Positions 20,293 to 26,683 of a stretch of DNA of 27,546 bases are shown here, in pieces. Each line of letters opens with the position of its first letter. Positions within the stretch are counted from its first letter, which is position 1. Both the position numbers and the translations under genes were made by a program. Location of the stretch: positions 1 through 27,546 of the IMG/VR virus record IMGVR_UViG_3300044730_001309. One strand, given 5' to 3'. Origin of the DNA: a virus. The notes beneath the pieces are model-generated. The model was not told where the DNA came from and did no database searches. It was given only the letters and a program-made list of their open reading frames with translations.

Positions 20293-20754
20293 TTGACGAA
20301 GCTGGGACATTTCGATGCCCAAAACCTACGCCGCCGCAGCAACATTCACGAGCTTCACCAGCGCGGCCTATCCAATGAGGATATCGCCGCAAATCTGGGA
20401 TTGGCGATCAAATATGTCCGGTACTGGCTTGCCCGTCCGAAGCCTCGCCTGCGGAGACTTTCCAACGATATTGAGTGGAGGGAGATGGCTGCGTGTAGCC
20501 ACGAGGACACGAGGGTGTTCTTCCCTACTACTCAGGGCCGGGGGAGTGTGAAGCTCAAGGAGCAGGCGATGGGGATCTGCGCTGGCTGCCCGGTGATCGC
20601 GGAGTGCCGCCGGTCGGCGTTGGAGTACTACGAGACGGTGGGCGTGTGGGGTGGGGAGGATTTCTCCCAGTACCGCTACCGCTATGACGAATCGACTGGC
20701 GACGTGTACGTCGAGATTGGCGGCAATGGTGCCTCGCTCCAGAAAGTCAGCTAA
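20293..20754 (+). CDS. whiB: WhiB-family protein with N-terminal helix-turn-helix
   Basis: 153 residues from TTG 20293 with a strong AAGGAGG at 20278-20284. Residues 10-50 look like a helix-turn-helix (NIHELHQRGLSNEDIAANLG, then IKYVRYWLARP). Residues 60-125 are WhiB: Cys68, Cys96, Cys99 and Cys105 as iron-sulfur ligands (EMAACSHEDTRVFF; ICAGCPVIAECRRSALEY), then the turn GVWGG (117-121). A Tyr/Arg-rich tail follows. WhiB proteins bind the host sigma factor and change its promoter choice; a phage copy is known to interfere with septation and growth. The added DNA-binding domain is unusual. Confidence 0.92.
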   Translation: MTKLGHFDAQNLRRRSNIHELHQRGLSNEDIAANLGLAIKYVRYWLARPKPRLRRLSNDIEWREMAACSHEDTRVFFPTTQGRGSVKLKEQAMGICAGCPVIAECRRSALEYYETVGVWGGEDFSQYRYRYDESTGDVYVEIGGNGASLQKVS

Positions 20755-21106
20755 GAACGCGGGCACCCGCACCGAGCGGCAGGTTGCCGATTACCTGGCG
20801 GCAGCTTTGGACGATGACCGGGTGGATCGCCGTGTGAAGCATGGCAGCGCAGACCGTGGCGATATCGCTGGTTTGCGTGTTCGCGGGCAACGCCTCGTGA
20901 TGGAGGTGAAGGACTGTGCGCGAACGGATTTCCCCGGCTGGGTCAGGCAGGCCCATGTAGAGGCAGGAAATGACAACGCTTTGTGTGGGGTAGTTGCGGC
21001 CAAGAGGAGGGGCACTACTGATCCTGGCAGCTACTGGTGCGTCATGGAGCTACGGGATCTTGTCGCTTTGATCACGGGAGAACCGCAAAAGGGGAGATAC
21101 GAGTGA
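20726..21106 (+). CDS. Holliday-junction-resolvase-like nuclease
   Basis: 126 residues from ATG 20726, overlapping the WhiB gene by 29 bases; GTG 20729 is an alternative. Basic start (VPRSRKSAKNAGTRTERQ). Nuclease core of the Hjc/VRR type: GTRTERQVADYLAAAL with Glu17, then KHGSADRGDIAGLRVRG with Asp46, and LVMEVKDC with Glu60-x-Lys62, and a later helix FPGWVRQAHVEAG. It would cut branched DNA made by recombination and replication. It ends in a GTGA overlap with the next gene. Assignment to four-way junctions rests on the family, not on data here. Confidence 0.8.
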   Translation: MVPRSRKSAKNAGTRTERQVADYLAAALDDDRVDRRVKHGSADRGDIAGLRVRGQRLVMEVKDCARTDFPGWVRQAHVEAGNDNALCGVVAAKRRGTTDPGSYWCVMELRDLVALITGEPQKGRYE

Positions 21107-21429
21107 ACGAAGTGGTGCAGAGGATCGCTGAACGTATCCAAGACCACGACATTCTCAACCAGCATGAACTGTGGAAGTGCAAGCACTGCGGTAAGTGGGG
21201 TCAGGGCATGCGCGACTACGCGATTCACCTCGCGGTGGAGCTTGCCGTCGATTTGGGCCTTTCCCATGAGATGCAGTGGATTCCGTTCAAGGATGACGGC
21301 TCCCCGTTGGCAGCGGCAGAGAACTTCTCTCAAGCCGAATACGTCTTCAAGACGGTTAAGGACGTTAACCGTGTTGACCGTGAGTACCGGTTTGTGTCTC
21401 GCTGGTTCCGGCCGTCGAGGGATGGCTGA
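21103..21429 (+). CDS. Protein with a short zinc ribbon, function unknown
   Basis: 108 residues from GTG 21103, with AAAAGGGGAG upstream. An N-terminal helix (NEVVQRIAERIQDHDIL) precedes WKCKHCGKWGQG with one Cys pair and nearby His residues (MRDYAIHLAVELAVDLGLSH), a likely zinc site. The C-terminal half has FKTVKDVNRVDREYRFVSRW, charged. It sits between the nuclease and the second WhiB, overlapping by one base on the right. No family recognised. Confidence 0.55.
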   Translation: MNEVVQRIAERIQDHDILNQHELWKCKHCGKWGQGMRDYAIHLAVELAVDLGLSHEMQWIPFKDDGSPLAAAENFSQAEYVFKTVKDVNRVDREYRFVSRWFRPSRDG

Positions 21430-21863
21430 TGGAGTGGATTAAAGAGGCCGCGTGCGCCGGTCAACCCATCGACATTTTCTTCCCTGCGGACCTTGACGAA
21501 GACGACGGCACCTCAAAGTCGTTCAATGAACGTCGCGCTGAACTGGCGAGGATCAAGAGGGCGGCACTGAAGTTCTGCGATAGCTGCAAGGTTGTCGAGT
21601 CTTGCCTTCAGTGGGCTGTCGAGAACGAGGAAGAGGGCATTTGGGGCGGCACAACGCAGCGGCAGAGAACCAGGGCGGTACAGGAAACCAAGCGGGAGTC
21701 GGATCGGAATGTAGTCGGCATGGAAACCCACGGCACCGAGATTGACTACAACCGGCATCTGCGCTTGAACACGGTTCCTTGCGCGGAGTGCCGGCGGGCA
21801 CACGCTCGTTACGTTGCGGATCGCCGTCGAGCCCGAGCAGCGGCGACTCCCAGTGCCGGATGA
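21429..21863 (+). CDS. whiB: Second WhiB-family protein
   Basis: 144 residues from ATG 21429, overlapping the previous stop by one base. Cys9, Cys50, Cys53 and Cys59 are the cluster ligands (KEAACAGQPIDIFFP; KFCDSCKVVESCLQWAV), then EGIWGG (69-74) and a basic turn TTQRQRTR. The C-terminal part carries DYNRHLRLNTVPCAECRRAH, a Cys pair with an Arg-rich end seen in several phage proteins. Two WhiB proteins in one operon are unusual. Their N-terminal parts differ, so they are not a fresh duplication and may act on different host targets. Confidence 0.92.
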   Translation: MEWIKEAACAGQPIDIFFPADLDEDDGTSKSFNERRAELARIKRAALKFCDSCKVVESCLQWAVENEEEGIWGGTTQRQRTRAVQETKRESDRNVVGMETHGTEIDYNRHLRLNTVPCAECRRAHARYVADRRRARAAATPSAG

Positions 21864-22458
21864 TGATCACCGCTGCCGCGCCGGGAAGCTGTGCTCCGCA
21901 AGATCCGGACAGGTAGCGGCGGCAACCAGGAAACCCGACACACTCTGCGGCACATGCGTTGACGTGACCCAGATGAGGCGCGGCCAGCTTGTCGCGCTGC
22001 AAGACGCAGTCCGCTTGTTCGTCGGTATCAAACCGGTGACGGCGCAGCAGTCGAAGATTTCGGCATCGAAGGAGCCTCAGAGCCCGCTGAACCTTGCGGC
22101 AGACACCATCGTGACCGACATCGATGAGGTGCTGTCGAGGGTTGGGAACTATCTGATCCGCGATTTGGTGAACCGGCCGTCTGAGCGGTTCAAGGCTTGG
22201 CGCGGCGACTGTGAGCAGATCGTGTTTTGGGACGGCGTGGATCTCGCCCTCCAGGTCGGTGCTGTGTATCGGCGGGCAACCAAGCTGCTGGGCTTTGAGG
22301 CTCAGTGGCAGCGACGTTCAGCACCGTGCTGGGCGTGTGGGTTTCCATGCCTGGGCCAGTTCACTGGCTCGCAAACAATTGAATGTTCCAACTGTGGTGA
22401 TCGGAAGACCGACACCGACTATCAGGCGCACTGCCTGGAGATGATTAAGGGGAAATAG
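21853..22458 (+). CDS. Phage zinc-binding protein of unknown function
   Basis: 201 residues from GTG 21853, overlapping the second WhiB gene by 11 bases. It fits a protein common in actinophages: an N-terminal CRAGKLCSARSG ... DTLCGTCV Cys set (residues 8-36), PLNLAADTIVTDIDEVL in the middle, and a C-terminal zinc ribbon APCWACGFPCLG ... IECSNCGDRKTDTDY. Two metal sites frame a helical middle. Such genes often lie close to replication genes, so a DNA-binding or replication role is possible. No enzyme motif. Confidence 0.65.
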   Translation: MPDDDHRCRAGKLCSARSGQVAAATRKPDTLCGTCVDVTQMRRGQLVALQDAVRLFVGIKPVTAQQSKISASKEPQSPLNLAADTIVTDIDEVLSRVGNYLIRDLVNRPSERFKAWRGDCEQIVFWDGVDLALQVGAVYRRATKLLGFEAQWQRRSAPCWACGFPCLGQFTGSQTIECSNCGDRKTDTDYQAHCLEMIKGK

Positions 22459-22461
22459 CAA

Positions 22462-22830
22462 GTGGCTGTGAAAGTTACGATTGACGGAAATCTGGTTGCC
22501 GAGCCCGAGTTGCGGTTCATCCCTTCCGGTGATGCGGTGGTGAAGTTGCGGATCGCCAGCAATGAGCGGAAGAAGGACGCTAACGGCGAGTGGGTCAACG
22601 TCGATTCGGTGTTCTTGGACGTTTCGGCGTGGCGTGACCTCGCGGAGGGTGCCGCCGAGACGCTCAAGAAGGGCAGCAGGGTGGTAATCACCGGCAAGCT
22701 CAAGCAGCGGGAGTACCAGAAGGACGGCCAGACGCGGATCGCGTTTGAGGTGACCGCTGACGAGATCACCACGAGTGTGCGGGCCCGCCGCGCCACCCAG
22801 CCCGTGCAAGGGGAGATGCCAGCATGGTGA
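22462..22830 (+). CDS. ssb: Single-stranded DNA-binding protein
   Basis: 122 residues from GTG 22462. OB-fold signature: VTIDGNLVAEPELRFIPSGD, VVKLRIASNERKKDANGEWV, VDSVFLDVSAWRDLAEGAAE, LKKGSRVVITGKLKQREYQ, FEVTADEI. It ends shortly after the fold (QPVQGEMPAW) and lacks the acidic DDxxPF tip through which bacterial SSB binds partners, so it may coat DNA without recruiting host factors. It would work with the helicase and Erf. Overlaps the next gene by seven bases. Confidence 0.93.
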   Translation: MAVKVTIDGNLVAEPELRFIPSGDAVVKLRIASNERKKDANGEWVNVDSVFLDVSAWRDLAEGAAETLKKGSRVVITGKLKQREYQKDGQTRIAFEVTADEITTSVRARRATQPVQGEMPAW

Positions 22831-23105
22831 CCTTCTTCCACCTCAAAGACACAGTGAAACTCAACGAAGAGTTGGCTGTTCTCGTTTCCACTGTGGACTT
22901 GTCGCTGCCTGAGTTCGGCATTACCGGCAAGGGGTTTGAGACGTGCCTGTTCTTCAACCCTGACCAGGGCGACGACGAAGAGTACTCCCATGTTGTCGGC
23001 TGGTATCCCGACGAGGAGAAAGCCACCGCTGGGCATCAAGCCTTCAGCAATCCGGAGGTGCTGCGCTACGTCCGAGATGCCCTCAGGGCTCTGGAGTCGC
23101 TGTGA
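22824..23105 (+). CDS. Acidic early protein, function unknown
   Basis: 93 residues from ATG 22824, inside the end of ssb. Alpha/beta pattern: VTFFHLKDTVKLNEELAVLV, FETCLFFNPDQGDDEEYSHV, and a final helix EVLRYVRDALRALESL. Acidic overall with a DDEE run near residue 50. No motif recognised. Because it directly follows ssb and overlaps it, a link with SSB (perhaps in place of the missing acidic tip) could be considered, but this is speculation. Ends in a GTGA overlap. Confidence 0.55.
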   Translation: MVTFFHLKDTVKLNEELAVLVSTVDLSLPEFGITGKGFETCLFFNPDQGDDEEYSHVVGWYPDEEKATAGHQAFSNPEVLRYVRDALRALESL

Positions 23106-23422
23106 TTGGGGCCGACAAGTTCGTCAAAGACCTCACTGAGGGCCAGGGGAAGCGTCACGCGACTCAGCGTTACTCGCAGGGTCTTTCGGACATCGACATG
23201 TGGAACTTTGACGTGTTCCTGGCCGACGTGATCGTTGCCGGCTGCGAATGGATGTTGGAAAACAGCCAAACGTCGCCGTGGAAGCCCGGTGAGGACGATT
23301 GGCACGAGATCCTCAAGGAAATCCGCGACGGTTTCGCCTCGCGGAACGAAAACGATGCACCAAACCCGAAGAAGCGGCACTGGAAGCTTCTGCGGGACAA
23401 CTTCCAGCACATGTGGGATTGA
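23102..23422 (+). CDS. Early protein of unknown function
   Basis: 106 residues from GTG 23102 (GTGA overlap). Trp- and acid-rich, mostly helical: DKFVKDLTEGQGKRHATQRY, WNFDVFLADVIVAGCEWMLE, DDWHEILKEIRDGFASRNEN, KLLRDNFQHMWD. No known motif. A ten-base gap with GAGGGG leads to the ClpP-like gene, whose ribosome binding site overlaps this stop. Confidence 0.55.
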   Translation: MIGADKFVKDLTEGQGKRHATQRYSQGLSDIDMWNFDVFLADVIVAGCEWMLENSQTSPWKPGEDDWHEILKEIRDGFASRNENDAPNPKKRHWKLLRDNFQHMWD

Positions 23423-23432
23423 GGGGCTTACT

Positions 23433-24200
23433 TTGTCACGCAACGGAACACCGGTTGAGCTTGACGAGCAGATGCGTGTTGCGGAGATCCGCAAGACGAA
23501 CGCTGAAGCGGCTTTCGCTGAGGCTGGGGTCGAGGATTTCAACTGCGACTCCGCAATCAAGAAGGCGGAAGCCGAGAAGGCCCGCTGGGAAGCCGAATCG
23601 GCACGCTACGAGTCGGAGATGCAGCGCATCACCCGCGACAAGATCGTGCGCCAGGAAGACTTTGACCTCCTGAGCGACTTCTACCATCACGTCTACCGCT
23701 TTGAGGGTGACGTGACTCAGAAGACGGTCAACTCGTGCCTCTGCACGTTGGATGCGTGGCACCGGCAAGACCCTGAGTGCGATATGGAGATCCGGATCAA
23801 CTCACCCGGCGGTTCGGTCATTCACGGCATGTCGCTGGTTGACCAGTTGACGCAGTATTCGTTGCGGGGCAATGGGACGCACAAGTTGACGATCACGGTG
23901 CGTGGGTTCGCGGCTAGCATGGCGGCGATCATTTTGCAGACCGCTGATGTGCGCCGGATGGGCAGCGAAGCTTATCTGCTGGTGCATGAGCCCTCTGGTG
24001 TGGCCGAGGGGTCTACCGGCGACATCAAGGACATGGCCCGCTGGTTTGAGGTTATGTCCTCGCGGATCGCAAGGCTGTTTGTGGCCCGCTCCGAAGGCAA
24101 GATCACGCTGGATGCGTTCCAGACGATGTGGCAGCGGCGTGATGTGTGGCTGGACTCCGCTGAGTCCCTGTCTTACGGCTTCATCGATGAGGTCGGATGA
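23433..24200 (+). CDS. ClpP-like serine protease with N-terminal coiled coil
   Basis: 255 residues from TTG 23433, GAGGGG six bases upstream. Residues 15-70 are a charged helix (AIKKAEAEKARWEAESARYE), not part of normal ClpP. Residues 85-255 are the S14 fold: MEIRINSPGGSVIHGMSLVD (oxyanion loop, 118-137), GFAASMAAIIL with Ser162, AYLLVHEPSG with His185, and QRRDVWLDSAESLSYGFIDE with Asp237. In phages such domains usually act as prohead proteases next to capsid genes; this one is among early genes far from them, so it may process or degrade host or phage regulators, perhaps with host ClpX or ClpC. Next gene overlaps by four bases (ATGA). Confidence 0.88.
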   Translation: MSRNGTPVELDEQMRVAEIRKTNAEAAFAEAGVEDFNCDSAIKKAEAEKARWEAESARYESEMQRITRDKIVRQEDFDLLSDFYHHVYRFEGDVTQKTVNSCLCTLDAWHRQDPECDMEIRINSPGGSVIHGMSLVDQLTQYSLRGNGTHKLTITVRGFAASMAAIILQTADVRRMGSEAYLLVHEPSGVAEGSTGDIKDMARWFEVMSSRIARLFVARSEGKITLDAFQTMWQRRDVWLDSAESLSYGFIDEVG

Positions 24201-24280
24201 TCCGCTACTGGTGGTGGCGTTTCTTGATGCTCTGGCAGCGCCCCGAAGTGCGGCATGCGTTTAAGGATGACTATGAGTGA
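24197..24280 (+). CDS. 27-residue Trp-rich peptide
   Basis: ATG 24197 forms ATGA with the protease stop; the frame closes at TGA 24278-24280, where the next gene starts as ATGAGTGA. Begins MIRYWWWRFLMLWQR, an aromatic amphipathic helix able to lie on or insert in a membrane, and ends basic/acidic. Too short for normal gene finders. The two flanking overlaps support it. Confidence 0.45.
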   Translation: MIRYWWWRFLMLWQRPEVRHAFKDDYE

Positions 24281-24476
24281 CTGTTCGTTGTGCCGGGGAA
24301 CCGGAAAGTGGCAGTACGACGATGTTCATTCTCAGCCGTGCCCTGACTGCTGCCTGCACCGCTCCGGTGTCTGGCTGCTGACCTTTGAGTACGGCGATCA
24401 GGGCAAGTGGTGCTGCCGGTCTGGTTGCGGGACGAAGTGGGACGGTGTTGTGGACTACCAAAGGGCGGTCAAGTGA
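24273..24476 (+). CDS. DnaJ-type zinc-finger small protein
   Basis: 67 residues from ATG 24273 with AAGG six bases before it. DnaJ-like repeats: CSLCRGTGKWQYDD and PCPDCCLHRSG, then CCRSGCGTKWDG, giving two likely zinc sites. Such stand-alone fingers are common in phage early regions and may bind unfolded proteins or nucleic acid. Close to the ClpP-like gene, so a substrate-adaptor role would be conceivable. Ends in a GTGA overlap. Confidence 0.65.
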   Translation: MSDCSLCRGTGKWQYDDVHSQPCPDCCLHRSGVWLLTFEYGDQGKWCCRSGCGTKWDGVVDYQRAVK

Positions 24477-24763
24477 CCGGGGAGATATTGGCTGCGCTGA
24501 TCGTTTGGTCGGTCTTGGTTGTGGCTCTTGCGGTTTCGATGTATCTGCGATTTGGGAAGCGGGACAACATGGTAAGTGAGCCTGAGGGCATCAAGGTGAC
24601 GGTGGACGATGGGAAGGTTCAGCGTTTGTTCGCCCCTTGGGGGGATGTGGTTTACAAGCGCAGCGAAACCCGCGAGGAACGCCCGAGCGTGCCGGGGGAG
24701 CGGTGGCATAAGCGCATCGTCACGCTGCACACGTTGACGTGGGAGTCGATCAGCTATGAGTGA
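24473..24763 (+). CDS. Single-span membrane protein
   Basis: 96 residues from GTG 24473 (GTGA overlap). One N-terminal membrane segment, about 3-25 (GEILAALIVWSVLVVALAVS), followed by a basic stop and a cytoplasmic domain of about 65 residues (IKVTVDDGKVQRLFAPWGDV, then RWHKRIVTLHTLTWESI), beta-like. First of four membrane-protein genes in a row. Function unknown. Confidence 0.6.
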   Translation: MTGEILAALIVWSVLVVALAVSMYLRFGKRDNMVSEPEGIKVTVDDGKVQRLFAPWGDVVYKRSETREERPSVPGERWHKRIVTLHTLTWESISYE

Positions 24764-24911
24764 CCGCTGGACTCTGTGGCGTGTTGGGCTGGTGGCGCGT
24801 GAGAACGTGGCCGCTTTCAGCTTTCTAGCGTTTCTTGTTGGTGTGGTTTTCACGTTCGGGGCTTGCTCCCCGCACATGCAAAACCCTGAGACTGTGGGGT
24901 GTTACAAGTGA
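24756..24911 (+). CDS. 51-residue membrane protein or lipoprotein
   Basis: ATG 24756 overlaps the previous stop as ATGAGTGA, and the stop at 24909-24911 overlaps the next start. A basic N-terminus (SDRWTLWRVGLVAREN) is followed by a hydrophobic helix (AAFSFLAFLVGVVFTFGA) and a Cys with SPHMQNPETVG after it. The FTFGAC end is a poor but possible lipobox, so it might be a small lipoprotein. Missed by size cut-offs. Confidence 0.5.
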   Translation: MSDRWTLWRVGLVARENVAAFSFLAFLVGVVFTFGACSPHMQNPETVGCYK

Positions 24912-25033
24912 TTGCAATTGCGGCTCTTCTTGGTTCGTTGATCCTGGCCGGCGTTAGCGTGTTCGCCTATTTCGGCGGCTACTGGTTTCAGCTTCTATCG
25001 GAGGATTCCGAGGACGTTTGGGGCGAAGATTGA
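24908..25033 (+). CDS. 41-residue membrane microprotein
   Basis: GTG 24908 (GTGA overlap) to TGA 25033. Hydrophobic from residue 2 to 30 (IAIAALLGSLILAGVSVFAY, then FGGYWF), then a short acidic tail with SEDSEDVWGED. One span, N-terminus probably out. Its stop overlaps the TTG of the next gene. Function unknown. Confidence 0.5.
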   Translation: MIAIAALLGSLILAGVSVFAYFGGYWFQLLSEDSEDVWGED

Positions 25034-25266
25034 CCTACCACCACCTGTGTGTGGTTGTTGCGGTCTGGTTGGGGTTGAACTTAGCAGTTGGCGTGTTTCT
25101 GGCCCTGATTTTTGTGCAGGATCGTGTGCGGGAGCGAAAGTTGGCTAGGGGTAGGCATTCCGGCCGTTTCGATTGGCGGCGGCACAGCCGCTATTCGGGG
25201 AATCTGCGGGACTATTGGACTGACGGTGAGAGGAAATCTGGGCATGGCTGGCCGCGAGGCGAATGA
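25030..25266 (+). CDS. Single-span membrane protein with basic tail
   Basis: 78 residues from TTG 25030 (TTGA overlap); an in-frame GTG/TTG further up lies within the previous gene. Membrane helix about 6-28 (CVVVAVWLGLNLAVGVFLAL), then a long Arg/His-rich tail (RVRERKLARGRHSGRFDWRR and on) that could touch nucleic acid or lipid head groups. Fourth membrane gene in the row. Overlaps the first gene of the paralogue array by 23 bases. Confidence 0.55.
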   Translation: MTYHHLCVVVAVWLGLNLAVGVFLALIFVQDRVRERKLARGRHSGRFDWRRHSRYSGNLRDYWTDGERKSGHGWPRGE

Positions 25267-25522
25267 GCACGGTTTGCGTGACCGTGTGGCCGAGGTGTTG
25301 AGGGATTTCGTTCCGGCGATGCGGCCGGGGGAAGTTGCGTGGTGCGCTGACGCGGTGGTTGCCGAGTTGGGCGAGGGCTTTGCGCCGGAACCTAAGAAAG
25401 AGGACTTTCAGGCACGGCTGGTTCTGGCGGTTGTGGAGTCACTCACCGAGGGTGATCCGCGCATTGAGATAGCTGTCGGTAAGTGCCGTATCACGTTGAG
25501 TTGGGGTTCTACTGATGGCTGA
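25244..25522 (+). CDS. Paralogue array member 1 (RIA/ADAVIAEL family)
   Basis: 92 residues from ATG 25244 behind GAGAGGAAA. The first half, GLRDRVAEVLRDFVPAMRPG followed by CADAVVAELG, is the most divergent copy of a motif found in five later genes: (D/S)LRxRIA, a variable stretch, then ADAVIAELGL. The second half (EDFQARLVLAVVESLTEGDP, IAVGKCRITLSWG) is unique. The motif looks like two short helices joined by a variable loop. The role is unknown; such helices are found in small actinophage proteins. Overlaps the next copy by eight bases. Confidence 0.6.
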   Translation: MAGREANEHGLRDRVAEVLRDFVPAMRPGEVAWCADAVVAELGEGFAPEPKKEDFQARLVLAVVESLTEGDPRIEIAVGKCRITLSWGSTDG

Positions 25523-25739
25523 CCTCCGCACCCGTATCGCCACGGTGCTATGCGCCCTGTACTCGCCACGGTGCTGCGACGAGTGCGATCAGCACCGATC
25601 CCAGTTTGAGATTGAGCCGTATCTGGCAGATGCCGACGCGGTGATCGCGGAGTTGGGGCTGCGCCGCGAAAGCACCCGTCAGATCGGCCCCACCGCAGCG
25701 CACCGTTACATCACTGACTGGAAGGCCGACGATGAGTGA
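25515..25739 (+). CDS. Paralogue array member 2
   Basis: 74 residues from ATG 25515. MADLRTRIATVLCALYSP, an inserted CCDECDQH that may bind metal, then ADADAVIAELGLRRES, and the end YITDWKADDE shared with three other genes. DNA identity with other copies is high in three blocks (DLRTRIA, ADAVIAEL and the tail) and absent between, as expected for recombination among copies. Its tail codons also contain the start of member 3. Confidence 0.65.
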   Translation: MADLRTRIATVLCALYSPRCCDECDQHRSQFEIEPYLADADAVIAELGLRRESTRQIGPTAAHRYITDWKADDE

Positions 25740-25977
25740 CCTAGTCGAGAGGATCGCGACGATCATCGACGCCCATCCTCAAGGGATAAGCCGGGGCGCA
25801 CCAGATGACCAATGCGCGAACTGTCCAGATCATCCAGATCGGTGGATCAGCCATGTATCCCGTGCGCTCATCAGCGAACTAGGGCTGAAACGTGAAATGA
25901 CCAACGAACTTGGGTGGCAGCGATCCGGCCCGATCTATTACCGCTACGTCACCGATTGGAAGGCCGACGATGAGTGA
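25732..25977 (+). CDS. Paralogue array member 3
   Basis: 81 residues from ATG 25732 in the junction repeat. MSDLVERIATIIDAHPQG, then a Cys pair (DDQCANCPDHPDRW), HVSRALISELGLKRE in place of ADAVIAELGL, an extra stretch shared in part with member 2 (GPIYYRYVTDWKADDE against GPTAAHRYITDWKADDE). The common tail and variable middle again suggest module exchange. Function unknown. Confidence 0.65.
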   Translation: MSDLVERIATIIDAHPQGISRGAPDDQCANCPDHPDRWISHVSRALISELGLKREMTNELGWQRSGPIYYRYVTDWKADDE

Positions 25978-26095
25978 CCCGCTAGGCCCGATTCAGAGGG
26001 CCGTCCTACCGCTGCTGTGGGCGCGGATTGCAGAGTTCTGGCGATTGCCAGATGACCCTTTCGACCCTGCCGACTGGAAGGCCGACGATGAGTGA
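25970..26095 (+). CDS. Paralogue array member 4, short form
   Basis: 41 residues from ATG 25970 in the junction repeat to TGA 26095. It keeps the start MSD and the end ADWKADDE but lacks the RIA and ADAVIAEL helices; instead it has LGPIQRAVLPLLWARIAEFW. Probably a copy with its middle deleted or replaced, still framed by the two junction repeats. It may be degenerate or a genuine mini-protein. Confidence 0.5.
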   Translation: MSDPLGPIQRAVLPLLWARIAEFWRLPDDPFDPADWKADDE

Positions 26096-26384
26096 TGATC
26101 CGACACCTGATGAGTTCGCCGATCCGGCAAATTGGCATCCCATTGAAGAACACCCGTACCTGAACGACCCGCCGAAAGTAACTCCGGTTCCTGAACCCGA
26201 CGACCTCCGCACTCGTATCGCCGCCGCCGTGGTGTCAGTGATTGGCAACACGTTGGGTAGTGGCACAGAACTGGGCCTAGACGTGGCCGACGCGGTGATC
26301 GCGGAACTGGGACTGCACATCGACAGTCCCGCTAATGGGTGGTTGCAGGCGAGAACAGCTATGTGGAAGGCCGACGATGAGTGA
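26088..26384 (+). CDS. Paralogue array member 5
   Basis: 98 residues from ATG 26088. A unique Pro/Asp-rich N-terminus (SDDPTPDEFADPANWHPIEE) precedes DDLRTRIAAAVVSVIGNTLG and DVADAVIAELGLHIDS, and the tail MWKADDE. So the module can sit internally as well as at the start. No other motif. It ends in the junction repeat that starts member 6. Confidence 0.65.
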   Translation: MSDDPTPDEFADPANWHPIEEHPYLNDPPKVTPVPEPDDLRTRIAAAVVSVIGNTLGSGTELGLDVADAVIAELGLHIDSPANGWLQARTAMWKADDE

Positions 26385-26595
26385 CAGCCTGCGTGACCGC
26401 ATCTCGCAAATAATCTGGCAGCGGTGGGTTACCGATATGGGCATGTCTATGCCCACAGGTATGGCCGACAAGTTGGCCGACGCGGTGATCGGGGCCCTAG
26501 ACCTACGCATCGAAGACAAGTACAAAACAGCCAGCGGGCAAAAGCAGCTTTTTGGGGTGTCTGGCTTTTTTGCGGTGGAGGTAGACGGTGATTGA
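26377..26595 (+). CDS. Paralogue array member 6
   Basis: 72 residues from ATG 26377. SDSLRDRISQIIWQRWVTDM, a Met-rich loop, then KLADAVIGALDLRIED. The tail differs (KQLFGVSGFFAVEVDGD) and its DNA contains an inverted repeat followed by six T (26529-26571), so the usual WKADDE end may have been replaced. Its stop overlaps the start of a 31-residue gene. Confidence 0.6.
   Translation: MSDSLRDRISQIIWQRWVTDMGMSMPTGMADKLADAVIGALDLRIEDKYKTASGQKQLFGVSGFFAVEVDGD
26529..26571 (+). terminator. Terminator-like hairpin inside member 6
   Basis: AGCCAG (26529-26534) and CTGGCT (26561-26566) can pair, with six T at 26566-26571 and a small inner AAGC/GCTT stem. Weak because the loop is long and because it is within a reading frame; it might give partial termination. 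Confidence 0.3.
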
Positions 26596-26683
26596 TCTTT
26601 TAAGCCGACCCAAACGCCGTGTCCGGCAGTTCCTGAAAGGTCAGCAGAAGCTTATCGACCGTCGAAGGAGTCATTTTGAGTGA
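26588..26683 (+). CDS. 31-residue basic peptide
   Basis: GTG 26588 overlaps the stop of array member 6 and the stop 26681-26683 overlaps the start of member 7. Very basic: LLSRPKRRVRQFLKGQQKL, then DRRRSHFE. It carries AAGGAG for the next gene in its own end. Could bind nucleic acid, or may only be a coupling leader. Low but real support from the overlaps. Confidence 0.4.
   Translation: MIDLLSRPKRRVRQFLKGQQKLIDRRRSHFE

Larger units (their letters stand above)
25716..26384 (+). repeat. Four copies of a gene-junction repeat
   Basis: GAAGGCCGACGATGAGTGA is found at the ends of members 2, 3, 4 and 5 (repeat blocks 25716-25739, 25954-25977, 26072-26095, 26364-26384). Each copy holds the end of one gene (KADDE, TGA) and the ATG of the next, so recombination between copies adds or deletes whole genes in frame. 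Confidence 0.9.

Noticed and set aside
25716-26384. CRISPR-like array of spaced repeats
   Set aside because: The repeats are in frame, contain stop and start codons of overlapping genes, and spacing varies from about 90 to 270 bases; no cas genes.
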